Source: Girardinichthys multiradiatus (lineage: Eukaryota > Chordata > Actinopteri > Cyprinodontiformes > Goodeidae). From it: a DNA stretch of 64,000 nucleotides. Under the pieces are notes generated by a model. It saw only the letters and a program-made list of their open reading frames with translations, searched no databases and was not told the origin of the DNA. The stretch covers positions 49,948,860 to 50,012,859 of the forward strand of contig NC_061805.1 in NCBI RefSeq assembly GCF_021462225.1, written 5' to 3'. The first letter of the stretch is position 1, and each line of letters begins with the position of its first letter. Positions 1 through 10,800 of the stretch are shown piece by piece. The translations under genes were made by a program, and so were the position numbers.

Positions 1-302
1 ATTATTCTTTTTAGTATGTAATTCATTCCCATTCATTGGTTTGTAATAATGAGAAAACAACAATATAATATAAATACTGAGTAGTAAGATAAAAACCCAA
101 AAAATGTTTTTACAAAATGATCTTTTCTTTCTAGAAAGAAGCAGATTATTATTGGTTATTAAAGCTGGGTTTTACTTTGATGTTACTCCCTTAAGGTTTG
201 TTTCCTAAACACAAGACAATCTGTAGGATAAGATGAAAAACAATATTACGTAATTTAAAAATTGTGTTATACTTTAACTGCATGTATAGAAGGTCATGTT
301 AA
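1..302. other. AT-rich flank downstream of the UGT gene
   Basis: This stretch is AT-rich and non-coding as far as I can see. It lies 3' of the minus-strand UGT gene, so part of it is probably its 3' untranslated region. I saw no clear AATAAA on the minus strand. Confidence 0.5.
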
Positions 303-1883
303 TCATTCCCTTTTGTCCTTCCCTCTGTGGAATACCCTCCTCCAGAAACATTTGACTACAGAAATAATAATAGTAAAGAGCAGTAGAACAATTGTCAACA
401 GGAATGCCAAAACATCAATGGAGTGGTACTGGATTTTTGACATCTTATAGGACTCTGTTCTCAAATGAGCCGCTCCTTTATGCCTCATGACAAACTCGAT
501 CCAGAAGATGGCTCGGTCCAAAGGTTTCATGGGCTGATCTCTGTGGAGGCTGGACAGCGCCTTCATCTTCTCTCTGTAGGAAGGTTCATAGAGAACCTCC
601 TTCAGAGCCTCCAAAAAGATGTCTTTATTCACAGTTCCATAGTCCAGGACTTTGGCCACGCCTCTTGATGCCATCCTGAAGAAGTTGTCTTGCTGATCAA
701 ACATGAGGGGCAGGCCGACCAGGGGCACACCGTGATAGATGGCCTCTTGCATTCCATTGGTGCCTCCATGAGCCACAAACACTTTGGTTTTAGGATGGCC
801 CAGAAGGTCATTTTGAGGTAACCAGTCCAAGATTAAGGTATTTTTGCCAAGGATGGACGGTTTCTTTCCTTTGTGCCTCCAGATCACCTTCTGGGGAAGT
901 TCAGCAAAAGCAGCAGCAATTTCCTCAGTGAGGTCCTCTGGAAGATGTTCAACCAATGTCCCCAATGTCATCACAATGACACCATGTTCTCCAGAACTCT
1001 GTACAAATTCCTCCAGTTCTTTGGGAAGAGGTTTGGAGGGTTTGCACTGGAATCCTGACATGTAGATGATGTTTGGCATTGTTGGTCGTGGAAACTCAAA
1101 GGTGAAATCGTTTCTCATCAGCCAGATGTCAGCCGCCTGAAACAGCTCCATGTAATGTACATCTTTGCCAAAGTGATGATGGACAAATGGTGAATAGAGT
1201 GGTTCGACAATATACCAAAACTGAATACATGTTATGATATAAATGAGGACGTTCTTGACCCTCTGCATGAATGTCATCCTGTCAGTCAACTCTGATCCTG
1301 GTATTGGGACATACGAGAGTGGGGAGGGTGCAATAACAAAATGCCCCTCACCCTGAATAGACCACCTGACATTAAAGACAAGTGGAAGACCCAAACGATG
1401 ACCAAGAAGAACACCTCCACCTACTGCAGGATCTGTAAGAACCAAATCATATTTGGCATCCCGGAGGTTCCGCATCATTTCTTCATCCTCAAAAATTTGT
1501 TTAGCCATCTGAAGTCCCTGCATATGCATCCGATAGAACTGTGTAAGTACATCGAACTCTAAAGATATGCGGGTCCACAATGAAGAACCGTTGCGCCTAC
1601 TGTTCAGGATTCTTGTAACATATAATTCAAAGCTTTTTGTATCATATCCTGCAGAAAGGTTTATAGTAATGGACTTGTAGTGGGGAGAGTTTGGCTTGAT
1701 GTACCAGGCACCAGATGGCAACACCACTGTAACTTCATGGCCTCTAGCATGAAGCTCTTCTATGATGACATTCATGTTTACCCAGTGACTTCCATCCATA
1801 GGAAAGACCAAGACTTTTCCCCCATTTACCAAGGACGATGAGCAGAGCAACACTGCCAGTGTCATCAGGGTCAGCCTATGCAT
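303..1883 (-). CDS. ugt5: UDP-glucuronosyltransferase, UGT5-like
   Basis: Membrane-bound ER enzyme expected to transfer glucuronic acid from UDP-glucuronate to small lipophilic substrates. The 526-aa product is a normal UGT length. It has a signal peptide (about residues 1-21), the catalytic His region (H33 in DGSHW), the UDP-sugar-binding UGT signature at about 354-400 (WLPQNDLLGH ... HGG ... DQQDN), one C-terminal membrane helix at about 491-510, and a tail ending KDKRE that fits a KXKXX ER-retention signal. The whole protein is in one exon, as in fish UGT5 genes. The frame stays open to an ATG at 1970, but I start at 1883 because a strong splice acceptor sits just upstream and the signal peptide follows this Met. 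No breaks are seen. The family assignment is firm; the exact paralogue is not resolved. Confidence 0.9.
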   Translation of the reverse strand: MHRLTLMTLAVLLCSSSLVNGGKVLVFPMDGSHWVNMNVIIEELHARGHEVTVVLPSGAWYIKPNSPHYKSITINLSAGYDTKSFELYVTRILNSRRNGSSLWTRISLEFDVLTQFYRMHMQGLQMAKQIFEDEEMMRNLRDAKYDLVLTDPAVGGGVLLGHRLGLPLVFNVRWSIQGEGHFVIAPSPLSYVPIPGSELTDRMTFMQRVKNVLIYIITCIQFWYIVEPLYSPFVHHHFGKDVHYMELFQAADIWLMRNDFTFEFPRPTMPNIIYMSGFQCKPSKPLPKELEEFVQSSGEHGVIVMTLGTLVEHLPEDLTEEIAAAFAELPQKVIWRHKGKKPSILGKNTLILDWLPQNDLLGHPKTKVFVAHGGTNGMQEAIYHGVPLVGLPLMFDQQDNFFRMASRGVAKVLDYGTVNKDIFLEALKEVLYEPSYREKMKALSSLHRDQPMKPLDRAIFWIEFVMRHKGAAHLRTESYKMSKIQYHSIDVLAFLLTIVLLLFTIIISVVKCFWRRVFHRGKDKRE

Positions 1884-1885
1884 CT

Positions 1886-1915
1886 CTGAAAGAAATTCTG
1901 ACAGAAAAAGACAAA
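1886..1915 (-). promoter_or_regulatory. 3' splice site just upstream of the UGT start codon
   Basis: On the minus strand a pyrimidine-rich run ends in TTTCTTTCAG, followed by AG and then the ATG at 1883. This looks like the acceptor of a 5'-UTR intron. It makes the ATG at 1970 unlikely as the start because that codon would be intronic. Confidence 0.55.
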
Positions 1916-2077
1916 ATGTTAGATATCTCAAGGAACTCGTCCTGAGCCTCTTTTGGACCGGATCCAACACATACCTTCTGTTATATTCAAAGTCTGAAAT
2001 GACAGTTGGATAAACATCTTAAAACACCTAATCAAAGATATCTTGACATTTCACTGTGACATGTTTGGCAAAATATT

Positions 2078-2400
2078 CAATTCAGTTTTATTTATAAAAC
2101 ACCAATTCACCACAAGTCGTCTCAAGCAGGTAGCGACAGTTGAGAGGAAAACTCCCCTTTAACAGGAAGACACCTCCAGCAGAACCAGAACCAGGCTCAG
2201 TGTGAGTGGCCATCTGCCGTAGTCAGAGAATGTGACAGAGTGAGGGAAAGTGGTCATTATGTCCTCCAGCAGCCTAAACCTATAGCAGCATAACTACAGA
2301 GATAGCTCGGGACAACCTAAGCCAGTCTAACTATAAGCTTTATCAAAAATGAAAAATATAACATTATTCTGACCATAGCATTAACTTAACAAGTTTAAGT
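2078..2400. repeat. Interspersed fish repeat, copy 1
   Basis: The segment with 'aacaggaagacacctcc', 'ccaggctcagtgtgag' and 'tggccatctg' matches the one at about 51946-52436. I recognise it as a common teleost interspersed repeat but cannot name its family. Orientation is not assigned. Confidence 0.6.
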
Positions 2401-2817
2401 TTGTTAAAACTGAGGAAGCAAGGCTGGATTACATGGTATCAACAATGTTGTCCTAAATTGACTTTAATGGTTGCATGAAAATTGTATAATTCTCAGGTAT
2501 ATACTAAGAAACTAAAGCTTTAGTGAAAAAAACTGTTACTTTTTGTGAGCATTTCCACTGTGGAACAGAGCTACTAGTTAAGCAAATGATAAGCGAGTAA
2601 CTCCTCCAACTGCAACAGGTAGAGTCCACTGATCTGAGTTCTTACCAATGAAACTCTAACTGGGGATTCTGTCAACAACTACACCTTATAACTAACACAG
2701 TCGCCATAATTTCATAGGAAAGGTGTAACTAACAAATTGTGTTCTGTTTTCTGTCATTTCTGAGTATTAGTCTCTTGGAGCAAACAATCTGGAAAAATAA
2801 TTTAGTTTGTTACTCAC

Positions 2818-3040
2818 CTATTTTGAGATTAAAGTGGAAACGATGAGAAAAAAGTGAACGGTAAAGTCCACGGTAAAAGTCAAATTCACACTGGTGACAA
2901 TGCCTGCATCAGCCATGACCCGTGCAAAGGTGCTCGAAACTTTAGGATCAGAATCTGCTTTATTCGCTGAGTTTGTGAACACAAACAAGAAATTTGACTT
3001 TGGTTCCACCTTGCTCTCAATGAAGAAATTCAAAATATAA
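2818..3040 (-). other. Possible non-coding 5' exon of the UGT gene
   Basis: On the minus strand a consensus donor (AATAG then GTGAGT) lies at 2818/2817. The sequence upstream is open for about 70 codons with no known domain and ends in TAG exactly at the donor. It could be an alternative untranslated first exon splicing to the acceptor at 1886. The evidence is only the donor consensus and the position. Confidence 0.25.
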
Positions 3041-3649
3041 ATATATAAACAGGGGGGAAAAATGAACTTTGTTTTGTAAACACTTTATATATACTTTATG
3101 CCATGTATGTTATACTTTAGAATAAGATTTAATAACAAAGAAATTATTTCTCATTTAGCAAATAAACATCCTGCAAATACACACAGGACAAAGACAAGCA
3201 GATCCAACACCAAGATCTAATTATGCAGTCAGTATGAATGTGTGCACACATGTTTTTTATATGTTTAACAAACTGCTTCTGTTTTATCTATTTTACATAC
3301 ATTATTAATTGCTCTATGCACAGATCAGAAAGCTTATTTCAATTTATTAAAGGATATTTTGCTATATTCTATTCACTTGATATGCAACACATATCAAACC
3401 TGTTTGGGAATAACACAACAGTTTCAGCATTCCACTTTTTCTTCATTAAAGCATTCCTTACTGTCTGAATATCTGCTAATCATTGTCTTACTACTTGGGG
3501 TTGCCCATGGAGTACTGAAATATCTTTCCTGAATGGTCAGTCCGTCCATTATTCAGAACAAAACAAAAAAATTAGATGATTACATCACAAAAAGTAACTC
3601 CAACTAATTTATAATGCTATGGGTCAACAAGTGGTTATCAGGAAGAGAC
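3041..3649. other. Intergenic, nothing recognised
   Basis: AT-rich sequence without a convincing ORF, repeat boundary or RNA gene. Confidence 0.4.
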
Positions 3650-3748
3650 TAGGGCTGCAAGATATTAGAAAATCTTGCAAGGGGGATAGATTGGTAGCTT
3701 TTATTTTGATTTCTGTGCTGCTGATTTTTTGCTTGTATCTGCGATATA

Positions 3749-4954
3749 CACTCACCGGCCACTTTGTTAGGTACACCCTGCGAGTACCGCATTGGATCCC
3801 CTTTTGCCTTCAGAACTGCCTTAATCCTTGGTGGCATAGATTCAACAAGGTACTGGAAACATTCCTCAGAAAGTTTGGTCCATATTGACATGATAGCATC
3901 ACACAGATGCTGCAGATTTGTCGGCTGCATCCATGATATGAATCTCCTGTTCCACCACATCCCAAAGGTGCTCTATTGGATTGAGATCTGGTGACTGTGG
4001 AGGTCATTTGAGTCCAGTGAACTCATTGTCAAGAAACCGGTCTGAGATGATTTGTGCTTTATGACATGGCGCGTTATCCTGCTGGAAGTAACCATCAGAA
4101 GATGGGTACACTGTGGTCATAAAGGGATGGACATGGTCAGCAACAATACTCAGGTAGGCTGTGGCGTTGACACGATGCTCAATTGATACTAAGGGGGCCA
4201 AAGTGTGGCAAGAAAATATCCTCCACACCATTACACCACCAGCCTGAACCGTTGCTACAAGGCAGGATGGATCCATGCTTTCATGTTGTTGATGCCATAT
4301 TCTGACCCGACCATCCGAATGTTGGAGCAGAGATCGTGACTCATCAGACCAGGCAACGTTTTTCCAATCTTCTATTGTCCAATTTTGGTGAGCCTGTGCG
4401 AATTGTAGCCTCAGTTTCCTGTTCTTAGCTGACAGGAGTGGCACCCGGTGTGGTCTTATGCTGCTGTGGTCCTTCCGCCTCAAGCTTCGACATTTTGTGT
4501 GTTCAGAGATGCTCTTCTGCATGCCTTGGTTGTAACGAGTGGTTATTTGAGTTACTGTTGCCTTTCTATCAGCTCGAACCAGTCTGGCCATTCTCCTCTG
4601 ACCTCTGGCATCAACAAGGTATTTGTGCCCACAGAACTGCTGCTCACTGGATATTTTCTCTTTTTAGGACCATTCTCTGTAAACTCTACAGATGGTAGTG
4701 CGTGAAAATCCCAGTAGATCAGCAGTTTATGAAATACTCGGACCAGCACGTCTGACACCAACAACCATGCCACATTCAAAGTCACTTAAATCACCTTTCT
4801 TCTCTATTCTGATGCTCGGTTTAAACTGCAGCAGATCATCTTGACCATGTCTACATGTCTAAATGCATTGAGTTGCTGCCATGTGATTGACTGATTAGAA
4901 ATTTCTGTTAATGAGCAGTTGGACAGGTGTACCTAATAAAGTGGCCAGTGAGTG
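3749..4954 (-). mobile_element. Tc1-like transposon, degenerate but with both ends
   Basis: A 1206-bp element flanked by TA at 3747-3748 and 4955-4956. Its inverted repeats of about 30 bp start CACTCACCGGCCACTTTG on the left and end AAAGTGGCCAGTGAGTG on the right. Inside is a broken minus-strand transposase. A second, 5'-truncated copy of the same family lies at 21587-22416. Confidence 0.85.
3775..4790 (-). pseudogene. Tc1-like transposase, broken
   Basis: Minus-strand fragments together cover a Tc1 transposase: an N-terminal helix-turn-helix part above about 4590, then an open segment at 4004-4591 with catalytic Asp motifs WSDES and QQDNAPCH. After this comes an in-frame TGA near 4004, where the family normally has Trp before a PPQSPDLNPIE motif. 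The DLNPIE glutamate is still readable beyond the stop. A second break near 3930, apparently a 2-base loss, changes frame before the last segment. Another frame change separates the N-terminal part. This copy cannot make transposase. Confidence 0.8.
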
Positions 4955-5157
4955 TATATTACTGGTCAGTTGTTGTGATTTAGTTTTTTTTTTTTGTGTT
5001 TGGCATCATTTTTTAAAACAGTTTTATTTTCATCTTTGTGCTGCTGATTTCTTGACGTCGTTATGACTCATAATGCTATAAATACGGATAAGATTTACAG
5101 GCGAGCTATTATTCAAAATTCACTTTTTGATTGTAAAGCCCTTACAGGCGTTTTACA

Positions 5158-5259
5158 ATGGCTGCCCTCAAAGGCAGATGTTCTGTTGTTGGCTGCAAAG
5201 ACCCACATGTGTCCATGCACATTCTCCCGCTGTCGGACAACTGGGAACTGTGGAGGTGA
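5158..5259 (+). CDS. Short THAP-like zinc-finger exon fragment
   Basis: An ATG opens a 33-codon frame beginning MAALKGRCSVVGCKDPH and continuing VSMHILPLSDNWELWR. Cys-x4-Cys near the N-terminus followed by a His/Leu-Pro stretch resembles the start of a THAP (C2CH) DNA-binding domain, as found in P-element/THAP9 transposases and host THAP proteins. The frame ends at TGA, but the TGGAG|GTGAAA context just before it could be a splice donor, so this may be a first exon. It lies in the candidate element at 3650-5409. The second half of the domain was not found. The similarity is by eye and weak. Confidence 0.3.
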   Translation: MAALKGRCSVVGCKDPHVSMHILPLSDNWELWR

Positions 5260-5409
5260 AATCTCATCTGAGAAGGATTTTTAAAATGTTTTTGCACATT
5301 CTTTGTAGAGATAAAACACAATTTCTTAAATATCACATTGAATATCATGTATTTCAATAAATCAAAACAAAATCAGGATATCATTGTTGGCCATATTTCC
5401 CAGTCCTAA

Positions 5410-7052
5410 TATGATAGCTTTTAAAAAATATAATATCACCATTTGTATATGAAACCCATCAATTTCAAGGCAAGACACTCCAGGTCAGTTTGCTTCTGCA
5501 CCAGTTCATAACTCCATGTTATTTCCAGCCTTTAAAATGTAATTATTTCCATCCTGGTATTTCCATAAATACTGTAGATAAATACTATTAAAATCTCACT
5601 TATAATTGAATCTATTTTTAGTTTTAATTTCTGAAGATTTTATATTTCACAGTATTTTATTGGTTTTGGCTCTGATTTTCCTTTGGATCAGTCTGCTCTG
5701 AGATTATGTCCCCTGAATTAGCCAAAATAACAATGAACGGCCTCCTTCTGGTAGACGGATTAGATTATATTTTCTCACTGCGTACTACAAGTACATTTTA
5801 GAAACTAATTTTAAATCATCAGGAATTTAGCGATCCCTGAACGCAGGCAAATAATGAAGTATGGTCAGTGTGAAAGGTCTTGTGGCCACTCTGCTATAAA
5901 ATGACAAAAACGACTCATTTAACACCATTTGTGGCAGCGATTCAAGATAAAAAAGAAATAATAATCATATCACACTTAAAAGTAAACCTGGGACTGGATC
6001 AACCAGATGTAATGTTAAGACTACAAGACACCGAGCTACAGGAAGAGAAAATATCAGTTTACCCCTAAAAGTAGTCAATGTGTAGAGATTAAATTTCTTT
6101 ATTAGCCTGCTGTTGATGGTTTTACATTAAAGAGCTGCTGTAGAAGCTGTGCTTGAGCCTGCAAACATGTCTGCTGTAAGCAACTGTTTTTACACAGAAA
6201 ATCAGGGTGTTTCTACAGACTATAATGGGCAACGTTCAACACAGAATTTTTTTTTAAGGTTTTCAAAAGGCAAAGAGGCTTTTTTCCAAGCTTTATGTAA
6301 CTCCAAGATCCTGTGCAGCTCAGTAATAGTTTCCTGATTACACAGCAACAATGGTGAAATTCCTGAAACTCTCAGGAGGTTTGCAGAGTCAGTTAGATGT
6401 TTCTCTCAGATTTCACAGCTTTGTGTTTATGTGCACCTATTGTCTTGTGGTGATACCTGAGAAGTAAAACCATTAAGAGGATTTGGAAGTTGTCTTTTGT
6501 GTTTAATTTGGGAAAGGTTTGAGATGTTTTTCAGAAGCACAGCTGCATGTGTCTGCATGCTTTAGAGCAGGTTAGGCTGGTTTCAACTTTCATAACTGAT
6601 CTGATTTTTTCATAAAAATGCTAAATACTGAAGACTGTATAAGTCACACATACAGGAAAGGTTTAGGAAGTGCTTTCAGAGCGTGAAGCTTTCTTTCTCA
6701 GTTGTAGTAAACAACATTGAAGTTTTTCCCGGGACATGATTTCATAACTTTCATCATGCAATCTGAACATTCTGCAAACTGGAACCAGATTTCATCTGTT
6801 GCAGAAACAAATAACGATGTCCTGACAGAGTGAGATGTTCTTTACAGCGAGTTTACTCAACACTGTCATGTTTAGTCTTGCTCACTGCAGAAAACATCTG
6901 GAATTCACCAGTCTGACTCAGTGAGTCTGCAGCACCCAAATGTAACCACTCTAAGTTGATTTACAAAGAATCACACAAAAATCACAAACATCTGGACTGA
7001 AGCATCATTTTTTTGATTTCTATAATTGCTCGTTTTTTTTCTTATGACTCAC
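5410..7052. other. Intergenic, nothing recognised
   Basis: AT-rich sequence with short frames only. I looked here for upstream SH2-domain exons of the sh2d3c-like gene on the plus strand and found none. Confidence 0.4.
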
Positions 7053-7170
7053 CGGGAGCGTCGCAGCCAGCAGATACCTCTCCTTGAAACCTGCGCTCTC
7101 TGTTTGTGCTTCCAGTCTCCCTCAGAGCAAAGGCTGAAAGGACTCTCAGCTTCAGCATGCAGAGAAACGT
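7053..7170 (-). other. Possible first (5' UTR) exon of the UGT gene
   Basis: On the minus strand the sequence ends CTCCCG followed by GTGAGTCAT, a near-perfect donor at 7053/7052. The segment upstream is more GC-rich than its surroundings and lacks TATA. It would pair naturally with the acceptor at 1886 across a 5.2-kb intron. The upstream boundary is a guess. Transcript data would be needed to accept it. Confidence 0.3.
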
Positions 7171-8340
7171 GGTGGGGTTTGGCAGTGAGGTGATTGGGAC
7201 AAAGTTCAGCATGTGAGAGCTTCAGGCAGAGTTTTAGGACCAGAAGGAAGGGCTATGTGCTGAACTTTAGATGTAGTACTGCAAAGCAAAGGCAAAGTAC
7301 CTTGAAAATACCATAAAATATTTCTTATGTTTATTCTCTCCCTCCTTATTGAATCAGTTTTCTCTCAGATTTAAACTTTGCTAAATTTTGATAATTAAAT
7401 CTAAACTTTAGCACCATAGATTTAGTGCCCTAGTGGAATTATACATCTGTAAATTTATTCAAGGATTATGTAAAATCTGCTCATCTGAAATAGAAATTAA
7501 AAAACCCTAGGAATAAGAAATAAACGAATTCAATAAACTGCAGATTTAATAAAATGTTAACAGTAAAATAAAGTGATTAAAATCAGGAAATGAAGTGGAT
7601 ATGGCAGGATTTATGTAAATATTTTATGACAAAAGATTAAAAACTTAATCAAATAGACGTAACACGACATCACTGAGATTTAAAAAATCCATAAATGATG
7701 GATGAAAGCAATAGGAAGTCACGCTGATAGTACCTAAACATTAATATGGACTGCTGGACTTTATGGTTCACTCTTGAACAAACACTGTCTGCTTTAGATT
7801 AATTTAGTATGCAGTAAATGTGATCTGTTACAGTCATAAAACAAGTGAAATATTTGCTTTAAACATCAGAAATTGAAACACAACTAGAACTGCCAGCAGT
7901 CATTAAGGGGTTCCAAGCCTTCCCCAGCAGGTCTGTCACGGGCCCTGGCAGGCCATGTCACGCACCCACCAACCCATCACCTGTCAACCATTTATTATAA
8001 CAGCATTTTCATAGATTTGGGCAAGCTTATAGAAACACTCAGACATGAAACATTTAGCCATTACAGAGTTGGACATGAATTAAAAAATTTGTGAAAAGTC
8101 CACAGTTTGTCCTAAAATTCGCAAAATGTAATTTACCGGTAACCAAAATTCAGAAATTCAGTAAACATTTTGGGTTTTCCCTAAAATTCTCAAAATAATC
8201 TGAAGTGACCATGTATGCATCTTGTACATCTTTGCTTTTAACATCAGAATACTTAAAGGAAACATTACCATCTGTCAGACCACCTCAATGAGCTCAGGTT
8301 AATGTAACCAGTCTGCAGAGAGAGGCATAGTGCCCAGATC
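7171..8340. other. Intergenic, AT-rich
   Basis: No gene, repeat edge or RNA seen up to the TA dinucleotide that marks the next transposon insertion. Confidence 0.4.
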
Positions 8341-8342
8341 TA

Positions 8343-9952
8343 CAGGTCCTTCTCAAAATATTAGCATATTGTGATAAAGTTAATTATTTTCCATAATGTC
8401 ATGATGAAAATTTAACATTCATATATTTTAGATTCATTGCACACTAACTGAAATATTTCAGGTCTTTTATTGTCTTAATACGGATGATTTTGGCATACAG
8501 CTCATGAAAACCCAAAATTCCTATCTCACAAAATTAGCATATTTCATCCGACCAATAAAAGAAAAGTGTTTTTAATACAAAAAATGTCAACCTTCAAATG
8601 ATCATGTACAGTTATGCACTCAATACTTGGTCGGGAATCCTTTGGCAGAAATGACTGCTTCAATGCGGCGTGGCATGGAGGCAATCAGCCTGTGGCACTG
8701 CTGAGGTCTTATGGAGGCCCAGGATGCTTCGATAGCGGCCTTTAGCTCATCCAGAGTGTTGGGTCTTGAGTCTCTCAACGTTCTCTTCACAATATCCCAC
8801 AGATTCTCTATGGGGTTCAGGTCAGGAGAGTTGGCAGGCCAATTGAGCACAGTGATACCATGGTCAGTAAACCATTTACCAGTGGTTTTGGCACTGTGAG
8901 CAGGTGCCAGGTCGTGCTGAAAAATGAAATCTTCATCTCCATAAAGCTTTTCAGCAGATGGAAGCATGAAGTGCTCCAAAATCTCCTGATAGCTAGCTGT
9001 ATTGACCCTGCCCTTGATAAAACACAGTGGACCAACACCAGCAGCTGACACGGCACCCCAGACCATCACTGACTGTGGGTACTTGACACTGGACTTCTGG
9101 CATTTTGGCATTTCCTTCTCCCCAGTCTTCCTCCAGACTCTGGCACCTTGATTTCCGAATGACATGCAGAATTTGCTTTCATCCGAAAAAAGTACTTTGG
9201 ACCACTGAGCAACAGTCCAGTGCTGCTTCTCTGTAACCCAGGTCAGGCGCTTCTGCCGCTGTTTCTGGTTCAAAAGTGGCTTGACCTGGGGAATGCGGCA
9301 CCTGTAGCCCATTTCCTGCACACGCCTGTGCACGGTGGCTCTGGATGTTTCTACTCCAGACTCAGTCCACTGCTTCCGCAGGTCCCCCAAGGTCTGGAAT
9401 CGGCCCTTCTCCACAATCTTCCTCAGGGTCCGGTCACCTCTTCTCGTTGTGCAGCGTTTTCTGACACACTTTTTCCTTCCCACAGACTTCCCACTGAGGT
9501 GCCTTGATACAGCACTCTGGGAACAGCCTATTCGTTCAGAAATTTCTTTCTGTGTCTTCCCCTCTTGCTTGAGGGTGTCAATAGTGGCCTTCTGGACAGC
9601 AGTCAGGTCGGCAGTCTTACCCATGATTGGGGTTTTGAGTGATGAACCAGGCTGGGAGTTTTAAAGGCCTCAGGAATCTTTTGCAGGTGTTTAGAGTTAA
9701 CTTGTTGATTCAGATGATTAGGTTCATAGCTCGTTTAGAGACCCTTTTAATGATATGCTAATTTTGTGAGATAGGAATTTTGGGTTTTCATGAGCTGTAT
9801 GCCAAAATCATCCGTATTAAGACAATAAAAGACCTGAAATATTTCAGTTAGTGTGCAATGAATCTAAAATATATGAATGTTAAATTTTCATCATGACATT
9901 ATGGAAAATAATGAACTTTATCACAATATGCTAATATTTTGAGAAGGACCTG
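8343..9952 (-). mobile_element. Tc1-like transposon, copy A, full length (1610 bp)
   Basis: The element is flanked by TA at 8341-8342 and 9953-9954. It is bounded by 200-bp inverted repeats at 8343-8542 and 9753-9952, both starting CAGGTCCTTCTCAAAATATT at the outer end. The repeats are nearly identical; one visible difference is TTAATT against TTCATT about 40 bp in. The single gene inside encodes an uninterrupted transposase. This is the only structurally complete member among four in the window (A, B, C, D). Confidence 0.95.
8620..9624 (-). CDS. Tc1-like transposase, intact (334 aa)
   Basis: Cut-and-paste transposase of the Tc1/mariner superfamily. It binds the element's inverted repeats and inserts at TA. 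The N-terminus carries a paired-type DNA-binding region: a first helix-turn-helix at about residues 8-45 (KTQKEISERIGCSQSAVSRH), a basic linker at about 48-62 and a second helix-turn-helix at about 65-112. The catalytic triad is D148 (LFSDES), D238 (FQHDLAPAH) and E273 (SPDLNPIEN). The last two are separated by 34 residues, the DD34E spacing of Tc1. The length is normal and there is no stop or frameshift. Copies B, C and D read KKCGRKRC where this copy has KKCVRKRC in the basic linker. That one change could affect activity. It may be functional, but this cannot be told from sequence. Confidence 0.93.
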   Translation of the reverse strand: MGKTADLTAVQKATIDTLKQEGKTQKEISERIGCSQSAVSRHLSGKSVGRKKCVRKRCTTRRGDRTLRKIVEKGRFQTLGDLRKQWTESGVETSRATVHRRVQEMGYRCRIPQVKPLLNQKQRQKRLTWVTEKQHWTVAQWSKVLFSDESKFCMSFGNQGARVWRKTGEKEMPKCQKSSVKYPQSVMVWGAVSAAGVGPLCFIKGRVNTASYQEILEHFMLPSAEKLYGDEDFIFQHDLAPAHSAKTTGKWFTDHGITVLNWPANSPDLNPIENLWDIVKRTLRDSRPNTLDELKAAIEASWASIRPQQCHRLIASMPRRIEAVISAKGFPTKY

Positions 9953-9954
9953 TA

Positions 9955-10399
9955 GATACTAGGAGACTTTGTCCCCTTTCAGTTGACTTTACCTGCAGTC
10001 ATCAGCCAGACACATTAGGCAACCAGGGTTCTGGTTGAATGTTTGCTATAGAGGTTCACTCAAATGTGACATAAAACACTCAGATCTGTGAGGGATGGTG
10101 GAGGTAAGACATTTAGTAAATTTCACCGAAATGCAAGAAGAATGAGTGATAAAACTAGAAGTGTGCAAATGTTTTCTTTTTCAATAAAACTATATTTGAT
10201 GCTTTGCCTCAATATAACCTCTAGAAACACTGTCACTAGTTCCATGATGCTGAGTGTGATTCATGTAGTACAAACTGTACAATGTGACCCTCTAAGCTTT
10301 TTTGCTCAGTTTGCACTACAGTTAGGCCTGAAATTATTTATACCACTAGCCAGTTTAAAATATTAAAATATGTCATGTAATCAAAGCCTTGTATAGCTG
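9955..10399. other. Intergenic, nothing recognised
   Basis: No supported gene. Contains short frames only. Confidence 0.35.
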
Positions 10400-10600
10400 C
10401 AGAACAGCTTTTTCCAACTTGTGTTTTTTTTTTTTTTTGATTATTTACTTTTGGTGATGAGCTCTAAGTCTTTTGAGGTTGGACGGCTTCCTTGCCACCA
10501 CCCTAATCTTTGATTCCCTCCTGAGATCTAGTATCATATTCAAGTTGGGACTCTGTCTGGGCCATTCCAATACATTACTTCCAGTCAGAGGAAACATGGT
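10400..10600 (-). mobile_element. DNA-transposon remnant (Tc1/mariner-like)
   Basis: The stretch with 'ggttggacggcttcct', 'gggactctgtctggg' and 'ccattccaatac' matches in wording and order the C-terminal end of minus-strand Tc1-like transposases (the GLAWPSQSPDLNPIENL region). It is short and heavily worn; no ends are visible. Confidence 0.4.
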
Positions 10601-10732
10601 GGTAAATTTAAAAGATTACTTTAAACATAAATTTTATGGTATAGACTGCTGTTTGAAAAAAAGGAGCTTGTTGACTAAAATAAACTTCGTCCTTACGGTT
10701 TAGGGTCAGATTTAAGACATCAAAACAGTCTG

Positions 10733-10800
10733 GATGGATGGAAGGTTGATGGATGGATGGATGGATACTGATGAATGGATGGATGGATTAATGGATGGAT
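10733..10800. repeat. GGAT microsatellite, imperfect
   Basis: Runs of GGATGGAT interrupted by 'tactgatgaat' and 'ttaat'. A simple tetranucleotide repeat. Confidence 0.85.

Larger units (their letters stand above)
3650..5409. mobile_element. Candidate TIR-bounded DNA element interrupted by a Tc1-like insertion
   Basis: The left edge TAGGGCTGCAAGATAT and the inverse of the right edge, TAGGACTGGGAAATAT, match at about 11 of 16 positions and so look like worn terminal inverted repeats. The left edge resembles a familiar fish repeat that starts 'agggctgcacgatatt'. Removing the Tc1-like insertion at 3749-4954 leaves roughly 550 bp. That remainder carries a short THAP-like coding segment at 5158-5259. 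No clear target-site duplication is visible. The outer boundaries are inferred. Confidence 0.35.

Noticed and set aside
1884..1970. 29-residue N-terminal extension of the UGT protein
   Set aside because: It would place residues upstream of a normal signal peptide and across a strong splice acceptor.
9220..9664. Plus-strand frames over the Tc1-like copies (also at 41428-41830 and 63428-63748 on the other strand)
   Set aside because: Antisense shadows of the transposase gene, repeated at each copy.
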